This document shows, one piece after another, positions 23,801 through 37,708 of a stretch of 64,000 nucleotides of DNA; position 1 is the stretch's first letter, and each line of letters starts with the position of its first letter. Origin of the DNA: Eopsaltria australis (lineage: Eukaryota; Chordata; Aves; Passeriformes; Petroicidae); NCBI GenBank assembly GCA_034509425.1, contig JAVTVJ010000347.1, positions 186,001 through 250,000 of the forward strand. The letters run 5' to 3'. The position numbers and the translations under genes were made by a program. Under the pieces are notes generated by a model. It saw only the letters and a program-made list of their open reading frames with translations, was not told where the DNA came from and made no database searches.

Positions 23801-25735
23801 CGTTGTTGGGCCTTTTTGTTATTATTAATAATAATTAAAATACTGAAATTATTATTTTAAAATATAAAGGCTATCAGTGATTCACTGATTTCATTCTTCT
23901 TGTGCTCTCTGTAGAATTTGTTTTTTTCATGAAGTAGAGGAATTTTCTCTTAGTACTTTGTGGGCTTGGGCTTGGTATGTTTCAATGTTTATCATTTTAT
24001 GCTTTAGATAGAGGTCTGAAAGTCTCTTGCACCATTCAGTTTAAAAGTGTTGCTTAATGTGTTGGTGTTGCCACTTCTTGTGATTTAAATTTCTTGCTGA
24101 ATTAGTTTTCGTTATAGTTGAAGCCTCTGGAGTCACTGGATTATGTGAGATTTTTAACTTTCAGTTAAAAGGGAAGTAAGCTTCTAGCCCTTAGGCTGGA
24201 AGGAATTAATCTGAATGGTATAATTCTTAATGTCTTTTGATTTGGTGGAAAGAACTGTCGAAAAGGAAGGTTCTCATTCAGGATCTATAAATGGTTGGGT
24301 TTTATGAGATTGTGAAGGGATAATTGTGCTAATTGCTAAAGTAGCGGTTTTCATATTATTGGGAAAAATTACCAGATTTATAAATATTTTGCCTGAAATT
24401 TTCTCTGAGCTTCTCAGTTTTCCTTTATCTTACCTTTTATATTAGAGGTATTATGACCTCAGGAGCAGAAGGTATCAGTGTCAGTGGGTAGTCACAAGCA
24501 ACACGGCATCACTTTGTAATTATTTAATTTTAACTCACGTATTTCGGGCAAGTTTCCTGTGAATGCTATCACTGAGACCTGCAGGTATAAATCTACTAGG
24601 AAACAAATCAGTACAAGTTTTACAGTCCACTGTAAATTCTGACTTCACATCAGCCAGGTGGGACTAGACTCACCAGTAAGACAAATAGGAGTTGACACTT
24701 TATGAAGACTCTCTGGGAGGGCTGGCAGTGTGTACTAACCATGTCTGTAGCAAAGGAATAACATTCAGTGGTTTGAGTTTTGCAGACCCCACATTTTCAT
24801 TTTAGTACACTGAACAGTCTACGAGGTTGTATATATCCAGTCTGTTGTTGTGACTAGACTGGTAGTGAAATAGTTCATCCAAGACTGATAACATTTTTTA
24901 AGAGCAAATGGATTTTCTAAATCGTCCTTTGTGGTACAATGGATGCAGAACTATAGTACAGCAATGTCTGGGAAATGTATGTATTACTTCGTCAACACAG
25001 ATGCCCAGAAAATTGTTCATAAATGTATCCCTAAGTGTACCTTTGCCATAATCATGCCCCTTCTGAGGCTGATTGTGAGACAGTTGCCTAAAAATACAGT
25101 TCTTGTTATCTTACAAAACAATAATGAACAGTCTTTGAAGAGTTGCACCATAATTCATCCTGAGCATTGCAGTTATTTATAAACTACTCCAGATATGTAC
25201 AGCACCAGTGAAAGGAGAAATCAGCAGACCCTCCAAGCTGAATTTGAGTCTTCTGTTTGATGGGAGAGAATGCATTCAAGGAGCACCAGAAATGTGCAGG
25301 ACTAGCCAGAAAAACACATTCATTCACCTCTTGAAAGGATGTTTCATTTTCTTTACAGAGCTGAATCAGCCTGAAAATATTTTACCTTTGTGTTTGACAT
25401 GATTTTCCCCCAGGATGTTTAAACTATTTTTCCATTAGCTGTCTAACAGTTAAGGAACAGGTTCAAAGGAAAATAAATCAGAGAAAAAATAAATTGTTTT
25501 CTTAGATGTATGAGAGCACTTATGTATAGGAGTGAATGGAGAGCTATAAATACAGGTTAGACTGTATAAGGACAAATCCTTCTGTCCATTTTTCATAACA
25601 TATCCAATAATGTGGCCCAGACAGAGTATGCCACACTGAGCTGTCACATGGCAAACTAGGTATCACTGAGATTTGGTTTACTATATGTCATCTGTCCATC
25701 ACTCTTTGTCAGTTTTAGTCACAGCAGTGCTGCCT

Positions 25736-26452
25736 TTAGATAGCCCACAGGCATCGGTCTATGCTGAGGAACAGCCTGTTTGGCAATTGTATCACAAAAT
25801 ATGTGGCAATTGTCTGGCTGCTGCAGCTAGACTGCTTGAGTGCCTGAGCTAAACTAGCTCCAGAGGAGTTAACTTGGGTACTTTTACTCTGTACTACAAT
25901 GTAGTATAGAAATGCCTGATATATTTTTATAGCCTTCTTGTTGTCTGTATCTCTGCTCTGGCTTCTAATGGTCTGCAGAGCTTTGAAATGCTGAGGGAAT
26001 CTCCTCTGAGTTCCATCAATCACATGAAAAAGTACTGACATTGTGTTATGGTCCACATCAGTGGTCAGGCATGGTCTTGGGACCTGCATTGTAAATGAAC
26101 ATGTCCTCATGGTTCTCTACAGGATAGGGAAAACCATTGCATAAAGATACACTACCTCATAATAGTTCTTACTCTTTAGTTTCCCATTAATATACAGTTG
26201 TGCCAACAACCTCATGGCTATCATGTAAGTATTTAGATATCCATGTTTCTCAGTATCTACTGTTATCTCTGTAAACGTGGGTTTTAGATGAGCTACAGTT
26301 CTGCTGTGCTGTGTGCCATTTAATTGCACATTCCCAGTACATGCAAGCAGAGCCCTGGTTTCAAGGGGATGCAGGGGGAGCAGGGCTTGTGGCCATCTGT
26401 CTGTTAACAGACACATTGTACATGTGTGCAGAATGGAAACTTCTAGCTACTG
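25736..26452 (-). pseudogene. Unidentified long frame with one stop, possible decayed coding sequence
   Basis: On the minus strand a single frame stays open for roughly 235 codons with one internal stop at 26119-26117. The part 5' of the stop contains KPTFTEITVDTEKHGYLNTY and MRLLAQLYING; the 3' part contains DGTQRRFPQHFKALQTIRSQ and IKIYQAFLYYIVVQSKSTQV. I do not recognise the family. It could be a decayed retrogene or mobile-element fragment, or chance. It is antisense to DST. Confidence 0.25.
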
Positions 26453-28408
26453 TCTTTTGCCCTAAACTAACCTCAGATTGAAACCATGAATTAAAATAGC
26501 TGAGGTCATACTTGCAGTGAGCACATGTATTACCACATCTCCTGTAGAAATTGTTCCTACTCAGAAAGGATCATGCAGTGCTCCATAGATCACAAGCTGC
26601 TCAGAAAAGCTTAATCATCTGCACTGATTTCTCAGTTACTGTAGTTAGGTTATAGGGGTGACAGATCAGGTTGTGGATGCTCCCTCAGAAACAGCTCTGC
26701 TCTTTAGACTGAGAGTGTCAAATGTAAGAAAGCACCACACGAACAGGGATGTACAGCCCTTGGGTTGTTGCTGCTCCAGGGCTGTTGCATGTGTTTTCCT
26801 TGGGCATGGAAACCTCACTCACACTCTCTTCCATTCCCAGACTGTTTTAAGTAGAGGCAGATTTGATGTGCTGGGAAGAATGTGCAGAGCACAGGGTGAA
26901 GTCACCTTGGTGTTTTCACGTAGGATCTTATTCAGCTGAGCTGGCTTTTTGGGGCCTGGCCATGTCAGACGTGAGAGGATACCAGCCAGAGCTGCAGCCG
27001 CTCACTCTGCTCCACGTGCTCTGCAGCCTGGAGGGGTCTCAGGCTCTGGAGAGTGGGCACGTGAGCTCCTCCAGCCTCCCAGGGCAAGGACTCAGCACTG
27101 TGTGCGAGAGATGCTTTAGCATGTCAGGCTCACAGTGGAGACAGCTGCTCTGGGCCTAGTGTTAGCAAAGCTGCCTTGGTTTTGAGCTTATTCCTTGTGC
27201 TTCTGGTTCGGCAGTGAGTCTGAGTACCTTTTATCTGGATAGTTGTACCCAAAGCGTCTGAGCCCCTGCTGTCCCTTGTGCCCTACTGCCTTGCATCAAG
27301 GAGAGTCAGAGCTTTGCTGTTCCTGACTCATCAGTGGGAATGAAACATGAGTTGCGGCTGAAGTGTGAAAACACCGTATCAGCTACAGAAATAACTACAC
27401 TTGATGTTTGGGCAAAGACAAATTTCTTGCAGGTTGTGCCAATGTCCTTATCTCCCCTGTCCACTCAGCTGTTCAAATACAGCCCTTGGCTGCAGGATGG
27501 TAGGGTATGTAGTAGAGCAGACTGGAAGTGAAACACAGATCCTACAGGCTTAATTGATGATTATATAAATTGATAGCACAAATTACACTGAAATACAAGC
27601 ATGTCAGACTTAGATATTGTATTCATCCTTCTTCCTGGTTCTAGAAAGGACAAAATTACACAACTGAGTTCAGCCATCATTCTCTTCTGATCTGCTTCCA
27701 CTACCTTCCTTCGTGTGAAGGTAGAAGTTGGAAAGTGGATTTGTAAAAACAGCATCCCCTTATGCAGCCCAATAAGCTCACTGTAGGCATTTACAGCTTA
27801 TAGTCCATAAAGCTACTCAACTGACCTAGTGTTGATGTCTGCTTCAGACTGTGCTGAATGGTTCTTCAAGCCTCACTGAATGTGTCATCTAAATTTTTTA
27901 TTGGTGATAACAGGAAGGAAAGCCTTGTTCAGGTATGTTGTTGGTATCTGAATCTAGTTATCTTAATAGGTACCTGAATTCTAGCCTAAGTATCTTTTTT
28001 CATATATTCCTGCTAAGTCTCTTATCAGTTATGCATCTATTTTATAATTGAAAAAGTACAGACACATCTTCACTTGCTGTAGTGGGATAAATTCTTTTAA
28101 CAGTTTGTGTTTCAAACAAGCACACTGGACAGAAGAGAGTAATCTCTTCGTATTAGATGTTTCCTAGCACTGGTATTGTTTAGCAATCTCTGTTATTTCT
28201 TATTCAGCTTCTTACAGTATTTTTAATATTTAAAGCTAATTCCTTCTGGCAGATCCTTGATATATACTGGACACTGCCCAAGATGAGGAGACATGATGAG
28301 GTGGAAAATGGAAGAAGCAGGGGTGGAGAGGGGACATGCTAGGAAAATGCACTAGTGTATTTTAAATTAAACCTTCCCTTGCAGACCACTGATCAAGCAG
28401 TACACTGA

Positions 28409-28426
28409 TTTTTTTTTTTTTTTTTT
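28409..28426. repeat. T18 homopolymer
   Basis: Eighteen consecutive T on the plus strand in a DST intron, followed by a 14-bp unit (CTAAATAATTGTTC-like) that occurs twice. It could be a reverse-oriented retroposon tail, but no element is identifiable. Confidence 0.7.
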
Positions 28427-31400
28427 GTTCTTAAATAATTGTTCCTAAATAATTGTTCCCTTCCTACTGTAGGCTTGTGGTGCCCTGAGGTAACAGGGAA
28501 GGAACTGGGACAAGCCATTGCAAAGCTGCTGTGGAGAGCTGCAAGCCTTCTTGTCAGAGAGTGATGGGCTGCTTGGAGAACAGGCCAGCTTCTGTGGCTT
28601 ATAGCTTTAGACAGAAAAGAGTATTTAAAGGGTATCTTGAGGCATGACTGGGTGTGCCATTTGGCTATTTGCTTGCAGATCATCAGATTTTCCTAATGTT
28701 ACAACTTACCTGTGCTTTGATAGGAATCCTGACATCATTACAGGAAAAACCAAACATGTCATGTTAAACAGTAGTGTAATACAGCATAGGTTATTAGACA
28801 CTGTGTTCTAAATTCACACCTAAACCTAGCTTCATACAAGGGCTCCTATGTATTTACTTGGGGAGGCCTGCTTAGGAACTGGAAAGCAGATTGTTGATGT
28901 TCTATTTCATGAATTTGGTTGGGAAAGTAATCTTGTTCAGGTTATGTAAAAAGCAATTGCTTTAAATGCCTTTGAACGTGTGGACGTATCTTGGAATATT
29001 ACACGTGCCAAATCACAGTCTTCAATATCTGAGAAATGGTTTCAGCACTGCTTAGAGTTTAGATTTTAGAAGATAAGAATAATATCTCCTAAAATAAACA
29101 TAAGGCATGCAAAGCAGCATCAGTGAGAGCTTGCTAATGAGGGAGTGGAATGAGAAATTGAATGTAAAATCTTATATTTTATGTTTTAAATCCTGATTCA
29201 GATCTTTATAGGAGTAACCCTTTGTAATATTAAAAAAAATTAACCAAGAGAACCACACAAAAAAGGTTGCAGTGTATTTTTTAAATTTTGATAGAATCAA
29301 AATACAACAAAAGCAGTTGCATCATCTTTGGGTGTTAGTGAAGTAATACACTCAGTGAGTGTAGGTAACCTTCCTGTGATAGAAAATTTACACGTTACAT
29401 TACTTAGCAATCTTGGGGAACTTAACTTGAATCTTGGATTTTGTGTGGAACTTGCAGAACTGGCAGTTAAATAAATGTTGTGGGGTTTTCTTTGGCTCTT
29501 TGTAAACTGATGATATTCAGGATGGAAATCTCAATGGAAAAGGAAGGAGGGAAATAATACAATCCTCTAATTTCTCTCTTTCAGTGTGCAGGGGAATTTG
29601 ATACAATAAAGTTATTTAATTAAACCTGATGTTTTAGTTGAAATAGGTGCGCCAAGTATAGGGTTTAATTCGATTTCAGCCTGTCTGTAAGAGCAGCTGA
29701 GAATGCCAGCATCTTGAGAAGGGTTTGGTGCTATGCATACTAATGTCTTCAAGGCCCTAAGATGTTGTAGGTTTTGTAGTTTTTTGGAAGTTTCCAAGAT
29801 TTAAATAGGTGGTAACTGACAATTTAATGACCATTTCTTGAGGCCATTAGTTGACAATGGTAACAGATGACAATTCTCATGCACATACAACCACTGTCAG
29901 AAACCTTAAAAGCAAGAACACAAAGCTGGATATCCTATCTGAGCTTCTTCTGGTTTTGATATTCATTAGTGCACCTTAATTTACAGGAATTACCCAAATA
30001 TCTGGAAAGGCCTTTGCGAACACACTTGAGTTCTGCTGTCACTGAATTGTGGCCTAATGCTAGCTAGCACTTTCTCTGAGATTTACTGAAGTTCTGCCAG
30101 AAGGTAAACTGGGCTGCAGTCCAGTGCCTGCTGAAGTTAATGCACTGATTTCTGTTGACTTCAGCTGGACATCAGATAATGCACTTTTACCTATATTGAT
30201 GTTAATGTTTACTGACTCCAAAAACCCATACTGGCTGGAAAGGCTGGGTTCCAAGATCAGAATTCTGACAACCAATATATTCTACATAAAATACTTATAC
30301 ACTGGAAAAAATGAAAACTGAATATGGCTTCTTATCATGCATAAAAATAGAGATAACGTATGATGAAGGCAGTAAAGTAAGTAGAAACTAGAATGGAGAG
30401 GAGAAGCATCTGGTGAATTAATACAATTGCACATGGAAAGAATGAAGGAGTCAGAGATTTATATCACTAAAGCAATAATGCACACATGGGTAGCACTGAT
30501 GTATTCATATGGTGCATTAAAGTATCTGACAAAGAATTAAAAATAAATATAGAAAAACCAAGACAGTGAAAGAAAAAGGTTCAATACGTTATTCAAAATG
30601 TTCTTATCTGTACATTTAAATAAAAGCAAAAGTTAGACAAGTTTTTCAGGAAATTTCAAATTCTTGTTTTTTATGATGAATGTATTAGGAATGAGATAAA
30701 GCAAAAACAAAAGAAGGATAGCAGAGTATAACATATTTGGTTATCAAATATCAGATGATACTGAAGAAATGGGGCAAATGAATACACATGATGTTGTTAA
30801 GAGATGCAAGGTTGAGTATATTGAGAAAAGTTTGTAGCCACTTTCTTAATTTTTAGGTTTATGATCTTCAGAAAGGGCTTCTTGAATGACTTTTAACAGG
30901 TCAGTGAGGACTTCTTTCAGATATGTAGCCTCAGTGGAAAGAAGATGGGATGGGAAAGGTTTAAACAGAACAGAAAAACATGTTCTACTGTTATATGTAT
31001 CAGGAATATGAATTTATAGGAGTAATGTACTGAATTATGAGGATCCATCAAGTATGATCTCCGTGAATAAGGAAATGTGAAAGAAAAAAAAAGTGATGGA
31101 AGAGACCAGAATGATTTCATGTAGAAGGAAAAAATAAAAGGAAGTCTGATGATAAAATATGTGTAGAATGATGAACACCATACTGAAGGCAGACAAAAAC
31201 CTAGTCACCATGTATCTGATCCATCCTATTTAATTTGGATACTCACAGTATGGATGTCTGTGAGTGAAGTGGTCAGTCTGGGCTCTGGGTATGGCCAGTG
31301 GAGAGAATGGTTCATGTGGCCTGCTGGCTTCAGTGGCTCAAAGGGAAACCAGGGGACGGGATGTCTGCTGAACTTTGGTCAGAGAAAACCCACACGTGTT

Positions 31401-31626
31401 TCTGTAGACACTGAATCAGAGGTGTGAAGCTAAAACTTGGCTGGATAATATTTTTTTTTACAGAACAACTTACTGTGAAAGTAATTTTACACAGTGTGCT
31501 CTGGCATGCAGTGTCTGGGCTGGCAACATTCATCATTGATTTGGGTATAAAGATAGACAGAATAGGTTCTTTCAGTATTATCACACTCCATTCCAGAGAA
31601 AAAAAAAACTACCAACTAACAATAAA

Positions 31627-31650
31627 ACAACAACAACAACAACAAAAAAT
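31627..31650. repeat. CAA trinucleotide repeat
   Basis: A short AAC/CAA run (about six units) flanked by A-rich DNA in the DST intron. The plus-strand A-rich context resembles the tail of a retroposed element, but no body is recognisable. Confidence 0.6.
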
Positions 31651-34600
31651 CCACACCAAATAACCCCAACATTCAGAGAAGACTTAAAAGGATGAATTTC
31701 AGCTAAAAGAGGCTGATCTCCCCAGCCTGCTTCCTCATACAGAAAAGCTCCCTTGAAACCAGGTGAACTAGCCTTTGACACTGCAACAGCCTCCAAAGAC
31801 ACCTCTCCATTCCTGTTTGCAGTAGAGTTGGATTAGGAAGATCATTCTTCCTGGATTCCAGCAGACTCTAACTGGAAGGATGCTTTTGCAGAGAAGATAA
31901 TTCCAGGTTCAGCTGGCCTCGTGGCTTCCTCTGATATGTCTAAAACTGGTTCTGGTGGCCATGTGAGTTGTTTCTTTAAGGAAGAATACTTTAGTGTAAA
32001 GCCTTGTGCAGCTATTTTGGTGTTTGGAAGACAGGTTTTCTAAAAATACATGTTAGAAGTTTTGTTTGGTTTGCCTTGTTTCAGAATTTTACAGGCACGA
32101 AAATGAGTCAGGCAGTAGGTTCTGGGAATGAGCAACTCCCTCCCAGCACAAAGAACAAGAAAAGATTTTCATTGCCCAGTGACACAGCACCCACATGATA
32201 CTGGAAACTACAAATTGCTTAACGATGTTAGAGCAACCTTGTTGGTAGTATCCACGTGATTTTAAAATCTCCAGCTTTTCCTCAGTGCTTTGGTCTCAGG
32301 TGGTGTACTGTGCTTCCCTGAGCATTTTGTAACCCTTTTCTGCTCTTCTATGAGCACTGACTTAACAGCTGAAATAGTGCTGTCTTCACCAAACAAATAT
32401 TTGTGTGATTTCCATGGTTTTTATTTTGATTGCGGTATTAATATGATGTTTTTAATTCTGGGCTAAATTGAGGGATAAATAACACAGATGACACAAAAAA
32501 CTTCTGTTCATTTCACTGTTTAGAAGGAATCAGCAGGCATCCTAATTTTGCACTGAGCATAGGAGTAGCAGCTTCCATATGTTATATCACTTTTAACTCC
32601 TGTCTTCATTTTTGATTACCAAATTTTGAAATTTTCTAGATTTACATCTTTGCTCTGGCAAAATCTCATTGCAGGAATGAGTAAGCATTTTGAGTTTTGG
32701 TCTGAGGACTCTGCCCTTGTAACATTATCTTTGTAGATACAGAATTAATTTTCCACCTGAAATCATGATCCTCTGCCTTTATCACATTATAATCCTCCTC
32801 ACAGCAACCATTTGTGATACTGCAGGCAGATTATGACTTCAAGAGAAGAATGAGCCTCAGCAAACAGAAGCAGATGAGCTCTTAAAGAGATAAAGATCCC
32901 ATTTTCTTGCTAGTAATAAACAGCAAAAGTGAAAAATACAGAAAAGCAAAAGGCAAAACATTGTCTATAAACAGATTTTTCTGGAAATCACAGGTGTCTT
33001 TTTCATATTGAAACATAAAAATCAATAAACCTAGACATATTTTGAGGTGAAGCCACTTGGTGAGACAGGCTCACATACTTAAATCCCTATTTGGCATGTG
33101 TTTCTAAGCACTTCTAGAGCTGCTTAGCCTCTATCAAATTCTTCTGTTACATAAACATACTTTCCCAAAGAGTTTTATCCAGCTAATGGGATGGGAGTGT
33201 GGCGAGGGTGCAGTGCAGGGTATATCACAAGGTTTTGGCCAGTAGCCCTCATATAAATAAACCATAATGCATTTAGCATTTAGAAAATCTGTTCTTATTT
33301 CAGAACTTGCAATAGATTTGCTGAGTGTTTTGGTCTCTTAAAGAATATTTTCACTTACTATGGAATAATCCCTGATGCACACTAGCATTTTTTTCTAAAA
33401 GAAAATTTCCATGAGCAGTAAGCTCTGCAATAGTAGGCTCCCTGTGTTGTATTTTTTCCCGTTATCCCTAATAGTCCCTAGTATCATGTTGAATGATACA
33501 GTGTAAGTATCTGTTAGCTATTTCACAGTGTAGAAAGACAAGGGCAATAAGCATTCCCACTGCAATGGGAATTGCAGCGTGGCAGAGTCTCGGATTTACA
33601 TCTTTGAATGTTTGGAAATCCTCCTCAATCTGCACAGATCTGCTTGGTACATTGGCTGCAGTGGATTCCCCTGTACTGCTTGCTTTGGTTAATATAGACA
33701 GGGTCCTGCTTTCATTCAGATTTGGGGTGTCAAGGTCTGTCCTTACCTGTACTCTGAATAATTCCATTGCTTTAGCAGTGTAGGAGGAATCATAAAAAAG
33801 GATTCAAGAAATTTTGGCTGTGCCTTTGCATCATACGTATTTCACGGCCCTGATGCATTGCATACATGAACCTCCCAGACTGGCTAAGTAGATTTGGGCT
33901 CTATTTCTGTCCCTCCTCTCCAGTGTTCATGTGTAGAAGGTTGATACCTGGAAGTTACTTCACCTTCACTTCAACGTTTTTACACCATCTGTTGCATGCA
34001 ACGTGTATCTATAGCAATTACTAGCATGTGTGTGTAAATGTATGTTTGTGTCTTCTGTAAATATACATTTAAGGGTATATTTACTTAATGGAGAACACCT
34101 TTAAATAATGAAGATAGCTGTTTGTCTGTCTGTCTGAGTGTCTGGGACAGACTGTTCCTGTCTTCCTTGCAGTCTCATGAACATTAGAGGAGGAAATCCA
34201 GTTTTCACAGAGCCATACTTTTGATTGTTTCAATTTACCAACATAACAGCATTTTAGCATAACTCTTCTGTGCTGATTCCCTAATTAAAACAGCAACAAA
34301 AAAGGCAAAACAAATCACAAAACCCAAAAGCTAATGGAAGGGAGGACAAAAAGAACAGCAGATTTGTATGGAAATGTACTGCTCCCACTAGTTTTCTGCT
34401 GGCAGGAATTCAGGTTATTTAGATCACAGCATAGATTTCTGCAGTTTTATCTAAAATCTAACCTTGGAGAAGTTCGATTCTAAAATGCTGACTTGTTGCA
34501 TAAGGACTTCAGCAGAGGTATTCTACTAGAAGAAAAAAGAAAGTAGAAAATTAGGAATTGTTGCAGCTATTCTTGGTTTTGAAAAGAAATATAATCCTTA

Positions 34601-35394
34601 AACTACAGACTGTCACTAAGGACATAGATTTGGCTCACTTATTCTGAAAGCTGATGTGACCAAGTGAATGAATATTTACAACCTGGCCAAATTTAATATC
34701 AACCAACATTGTATTCAGTACAAATGGCCCTTGTCAGACTTAGTGAAATGAGAGAATGCTCATTGCAAATGCTCTGCAGGTAGCAATAAAGGGATGGCAT
34801 TATACATGTTGCCATTAAAGGAATCAAATTCTGTAAGGCCATGAGCCATTCTGGATGATGCTCAGAGGTTTTCCCAGAAAGCCTCTAAAAAGCATTTCTG
34901 AAGGGCAGCTTTTCCTGAGTTCATTAATTTGGCCAAATATACCCATATTTCTGAGCTGGTATAATTGTTGCCGCTTACCAATTTTTCTTCACTTTTATCC
35001 TCAGGAAAAAAGTCCACATTTTCAGCTCATGCTCCCTAAAACCATTTCTCATGAGGCCAAGAATTAACCTGGAAAATTTTAATTATAAATTTGAAATTAG
35101 AACTTTTTAGTTATAAATAACTAAAAGCGTGAGCTTATAAAGAAAAGCAACAGGAGTTACTGCTACTGGCTATGTCTATAATACATATAGTTGAGCAATA
35201 GAAATCAAATATGATATTAACAGCACTGGGCAACATCTCTTTATTGTTACATTCAGTAAATATGGTCATTATATTAATTTAAGGTGAGCATGCCTGTACC
35301 TTGAGTTGTTGTTGAGATCCTGTGTGATTTTGCTGTTGTTACACAGCTCCATTTTGGGAGATGCCAAACACGATGATGGCTTTTTCTCTTGCAG

Positions 35395-35595
35395 GGCTTT
35401 AGATCAAGCCCTCGCCATGCCAGAAGACGTGTAGCAAGACGTGTAGCACCTCGCCTGGAGGAAACACAGCCCATAGTGGAAGCTCACCATCTGAGTGAGC
35501 AGGAAACTTCTGTAAGGAAAAGAAAAATCAAGAAAAGCAGCCGAGTCCAACCAGAATTTTACCACTCTGTTCAAGTTACCCCAACTCGAAAACCT
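35395..35595 (+). CDS. DST: DST exon 3, basic region
   Basis: Encodes residues 73-139, phase 0 at both ends. The acceptor is TTTTTCTCTTGCAG and the donor CCT/GTAAGT. It is strongly basic: RHARRRVARRVAPR near its start and VRKRKIKKSSRVQP in the middle, a nuclear-localisation-like cluster that agrees with reports of nuclear targeting for this BPAG1 N-terminus. It ends TRKP and continues as SSGNASYRC in the next exon, as in mammals. The flanking introns are about 14.5 and 17.5 kb. Confidence 0.95.
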
Positions 35596-37666
35596 GTAAG
35601 TATTCTACCTTTAGGGATAAACAGCACTTAAAGTTATAAAAGCACTTACACTTAGAGGCATGTAATATAATTCTAATTTTTGAGCTATTCATATTCTTGT
35701 CCTCAGTTTAAAAGCCTTTTCCATTCTTATATTCAGCAGCAAATCCAGGCAAAAGTTTGTAAGACTGTATTTAATGTTGATGCATAACTCTAAAAAATAA
35801 TTCCGTTCTGAAGAGGGTTTTTTGAATTTTGATTTTTTACATTTAATATTTAGACTATAGACTATAATCAAATTAGATATTTATTTTGATAGTTTTATAT
35901 AAACTTAACAGGTTTTTATAGCAAATGTACATTTTATTGAAATTCCCTACTCAGGTTTAGCAGAGATGCTATGTACTGAACCAAATTTGTATTAAATATC
36001 ATTCCTAGATCCAATTTTGAGGCCTCTTCTACTTTATACAGTGTTTACAGTCTTTCTGCTCAACAAAACTTAGATCAAATTTCATAATTCTTTGCTCCTC
36101 AGCTTGATTTACACACACTTCTTTTAATACTGATAACCTACTTCTAGTATGGAAATATGACAGTTTGTTGAGACATACAGTTCCTAATGTAAATTTGCGT
36201 GAAGACCTATTCTGTCCTGCAGGCATTATGCCTTTCTCTTTTTAATGAGAGCTCACTGCTTTGACACATTTTCTGAATAACTTTTCTGCGCCCATGTTAA
36301 GGGGCTTGAACAACTTCTGCAAAGTCAGTATTATTAAAAAGATAGCTGTTGAGCATATCCTAAAAAAGGTTATCATCTCAAAGTTGCTACAACCTAACTG
36401 AACGTTCCTGGATTGATGTTAACTGAGCACCAAGAATTATCAATGAGCTCTGAAGATGGTTTGAGGAAGCAATCCTTAGTGGAATTACATGGCTTGAGAG
36501 AGCAAACAACTTGTGCAAAGAAAGCCATAGCTGCCAATGACCGCCAGAATTTTTTCCTACTATCTGAATTTGTTTCTCTGCTTTCATTTCACTAGTGCCC
36601 ATTTTCCTCTGTTCTCTCATGCTTCTATTTATGGTTTATTTTACCCTGCTCATGTTTTTGTAGTTTAATTTGATCTGACAGATTTGTTTTCTACTCTTCT
36701 TAAAGGATCTGCTGTCACTTTCTTCTCAACCATCTCCCTTTCCCTCCCATCCTATCTTACCTTCTAGACTACTTTGTCTAGCTCTGTTACTCTTACTAGG
36801 TCCCCAGCCTCCCACCAGGCTCCCTCTGTTCATTATGCACTTCTGGTCCTTTCCCTGCTTTGTTGTCCTTCCTTCACCTCTTCCATCATCAACCCTTATT
36901 TTCCATACCACTCCTCTTGGAGTCTTTTTTGTTCCCATTTTTGTTTGATTGTTCATACTTTTTTCCATGGTAGGCCTATGCCAAGGGTAAGCCTGCCTGT
37001 CACTGCTGAGGCTGTAACCAATTGCCCCTGATTGCCAACATTGGAAAAAGAGCATCAGCACCACTGAATTAAAGAGCTAAAACTGTAGAAATGGTATAAG
37101 CAGCAAAACAAACTTGGAAGAATGGATTAATTAAGCTAAGAAAGAACTGCTTTTTCCAAAAGTCAGTAACATGTCAGGGACTTAAGGACCAGCAAAATAA
37201 AAATAAATGAATAATAATAGAAAATGTGCAGTGTTACTATATAACTTCACTTTTGTACCATTTCATGTGTCTGCTGTGTCTGCTAAGATCTACCACTGAA
37301 ACAATAATAAATCCCAGATATAGAGAAAACTTCTCTCACTGCTGTCACCATTATGTCACTTTCTTGAAATTGCTTTTGCAGCATATCTTTTATACAGTTA
37401 TATAGCTCTTTTCCTTCTACAGCCTTGATGAACGCACATTTCTACCAAAAAAAGAATTAATTATCTTTTTTAGACTCCAATCCAGAAAACATAAGTCACC
37501 ACTTAAATTTCTCATGGACACTGTAAGTTACTCTGAGTGTGTTATTAATGCCATGGTGACAGGGTGAGTAAGGTTTATGCCATTGCCATGACAAATCACT
37601 GCAATGTTGTGAAGTTCCAGGCAGTCACCAGGATGTCCATCCTGCAGTTCATTGCATCTTCATACC

Positions 37667-37708
37667 ACTTAATCTCAATGTCTTGAAACTTAATCTCAAT
37701 ATCTTGAA
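37667..37708. repeat. 21-bp tandem duplication
   Basis: Two adjacent 21-bp copies of ACTTAATCTCAAT(G/A)TCTTGAA differ at one base. This is a simple local duplication in the intron. Confidence 0.85.

Larger units (their letters stand above)
20848..35394 (+). other. DST: DST intron, about 14.5 kb
   Basis: AT-rich intron between the microexon and exon 3. It holds a T run at 28409-28426, a CAA repeat near 31627-31650, a GTCT repeat near 34122-34137, and a long minus-strand frame at 25736-26452 with one stop. A GC-richer block lies at about 26.65-27.2 kb. No conserved exon was recognised. Confidence 0.75.
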
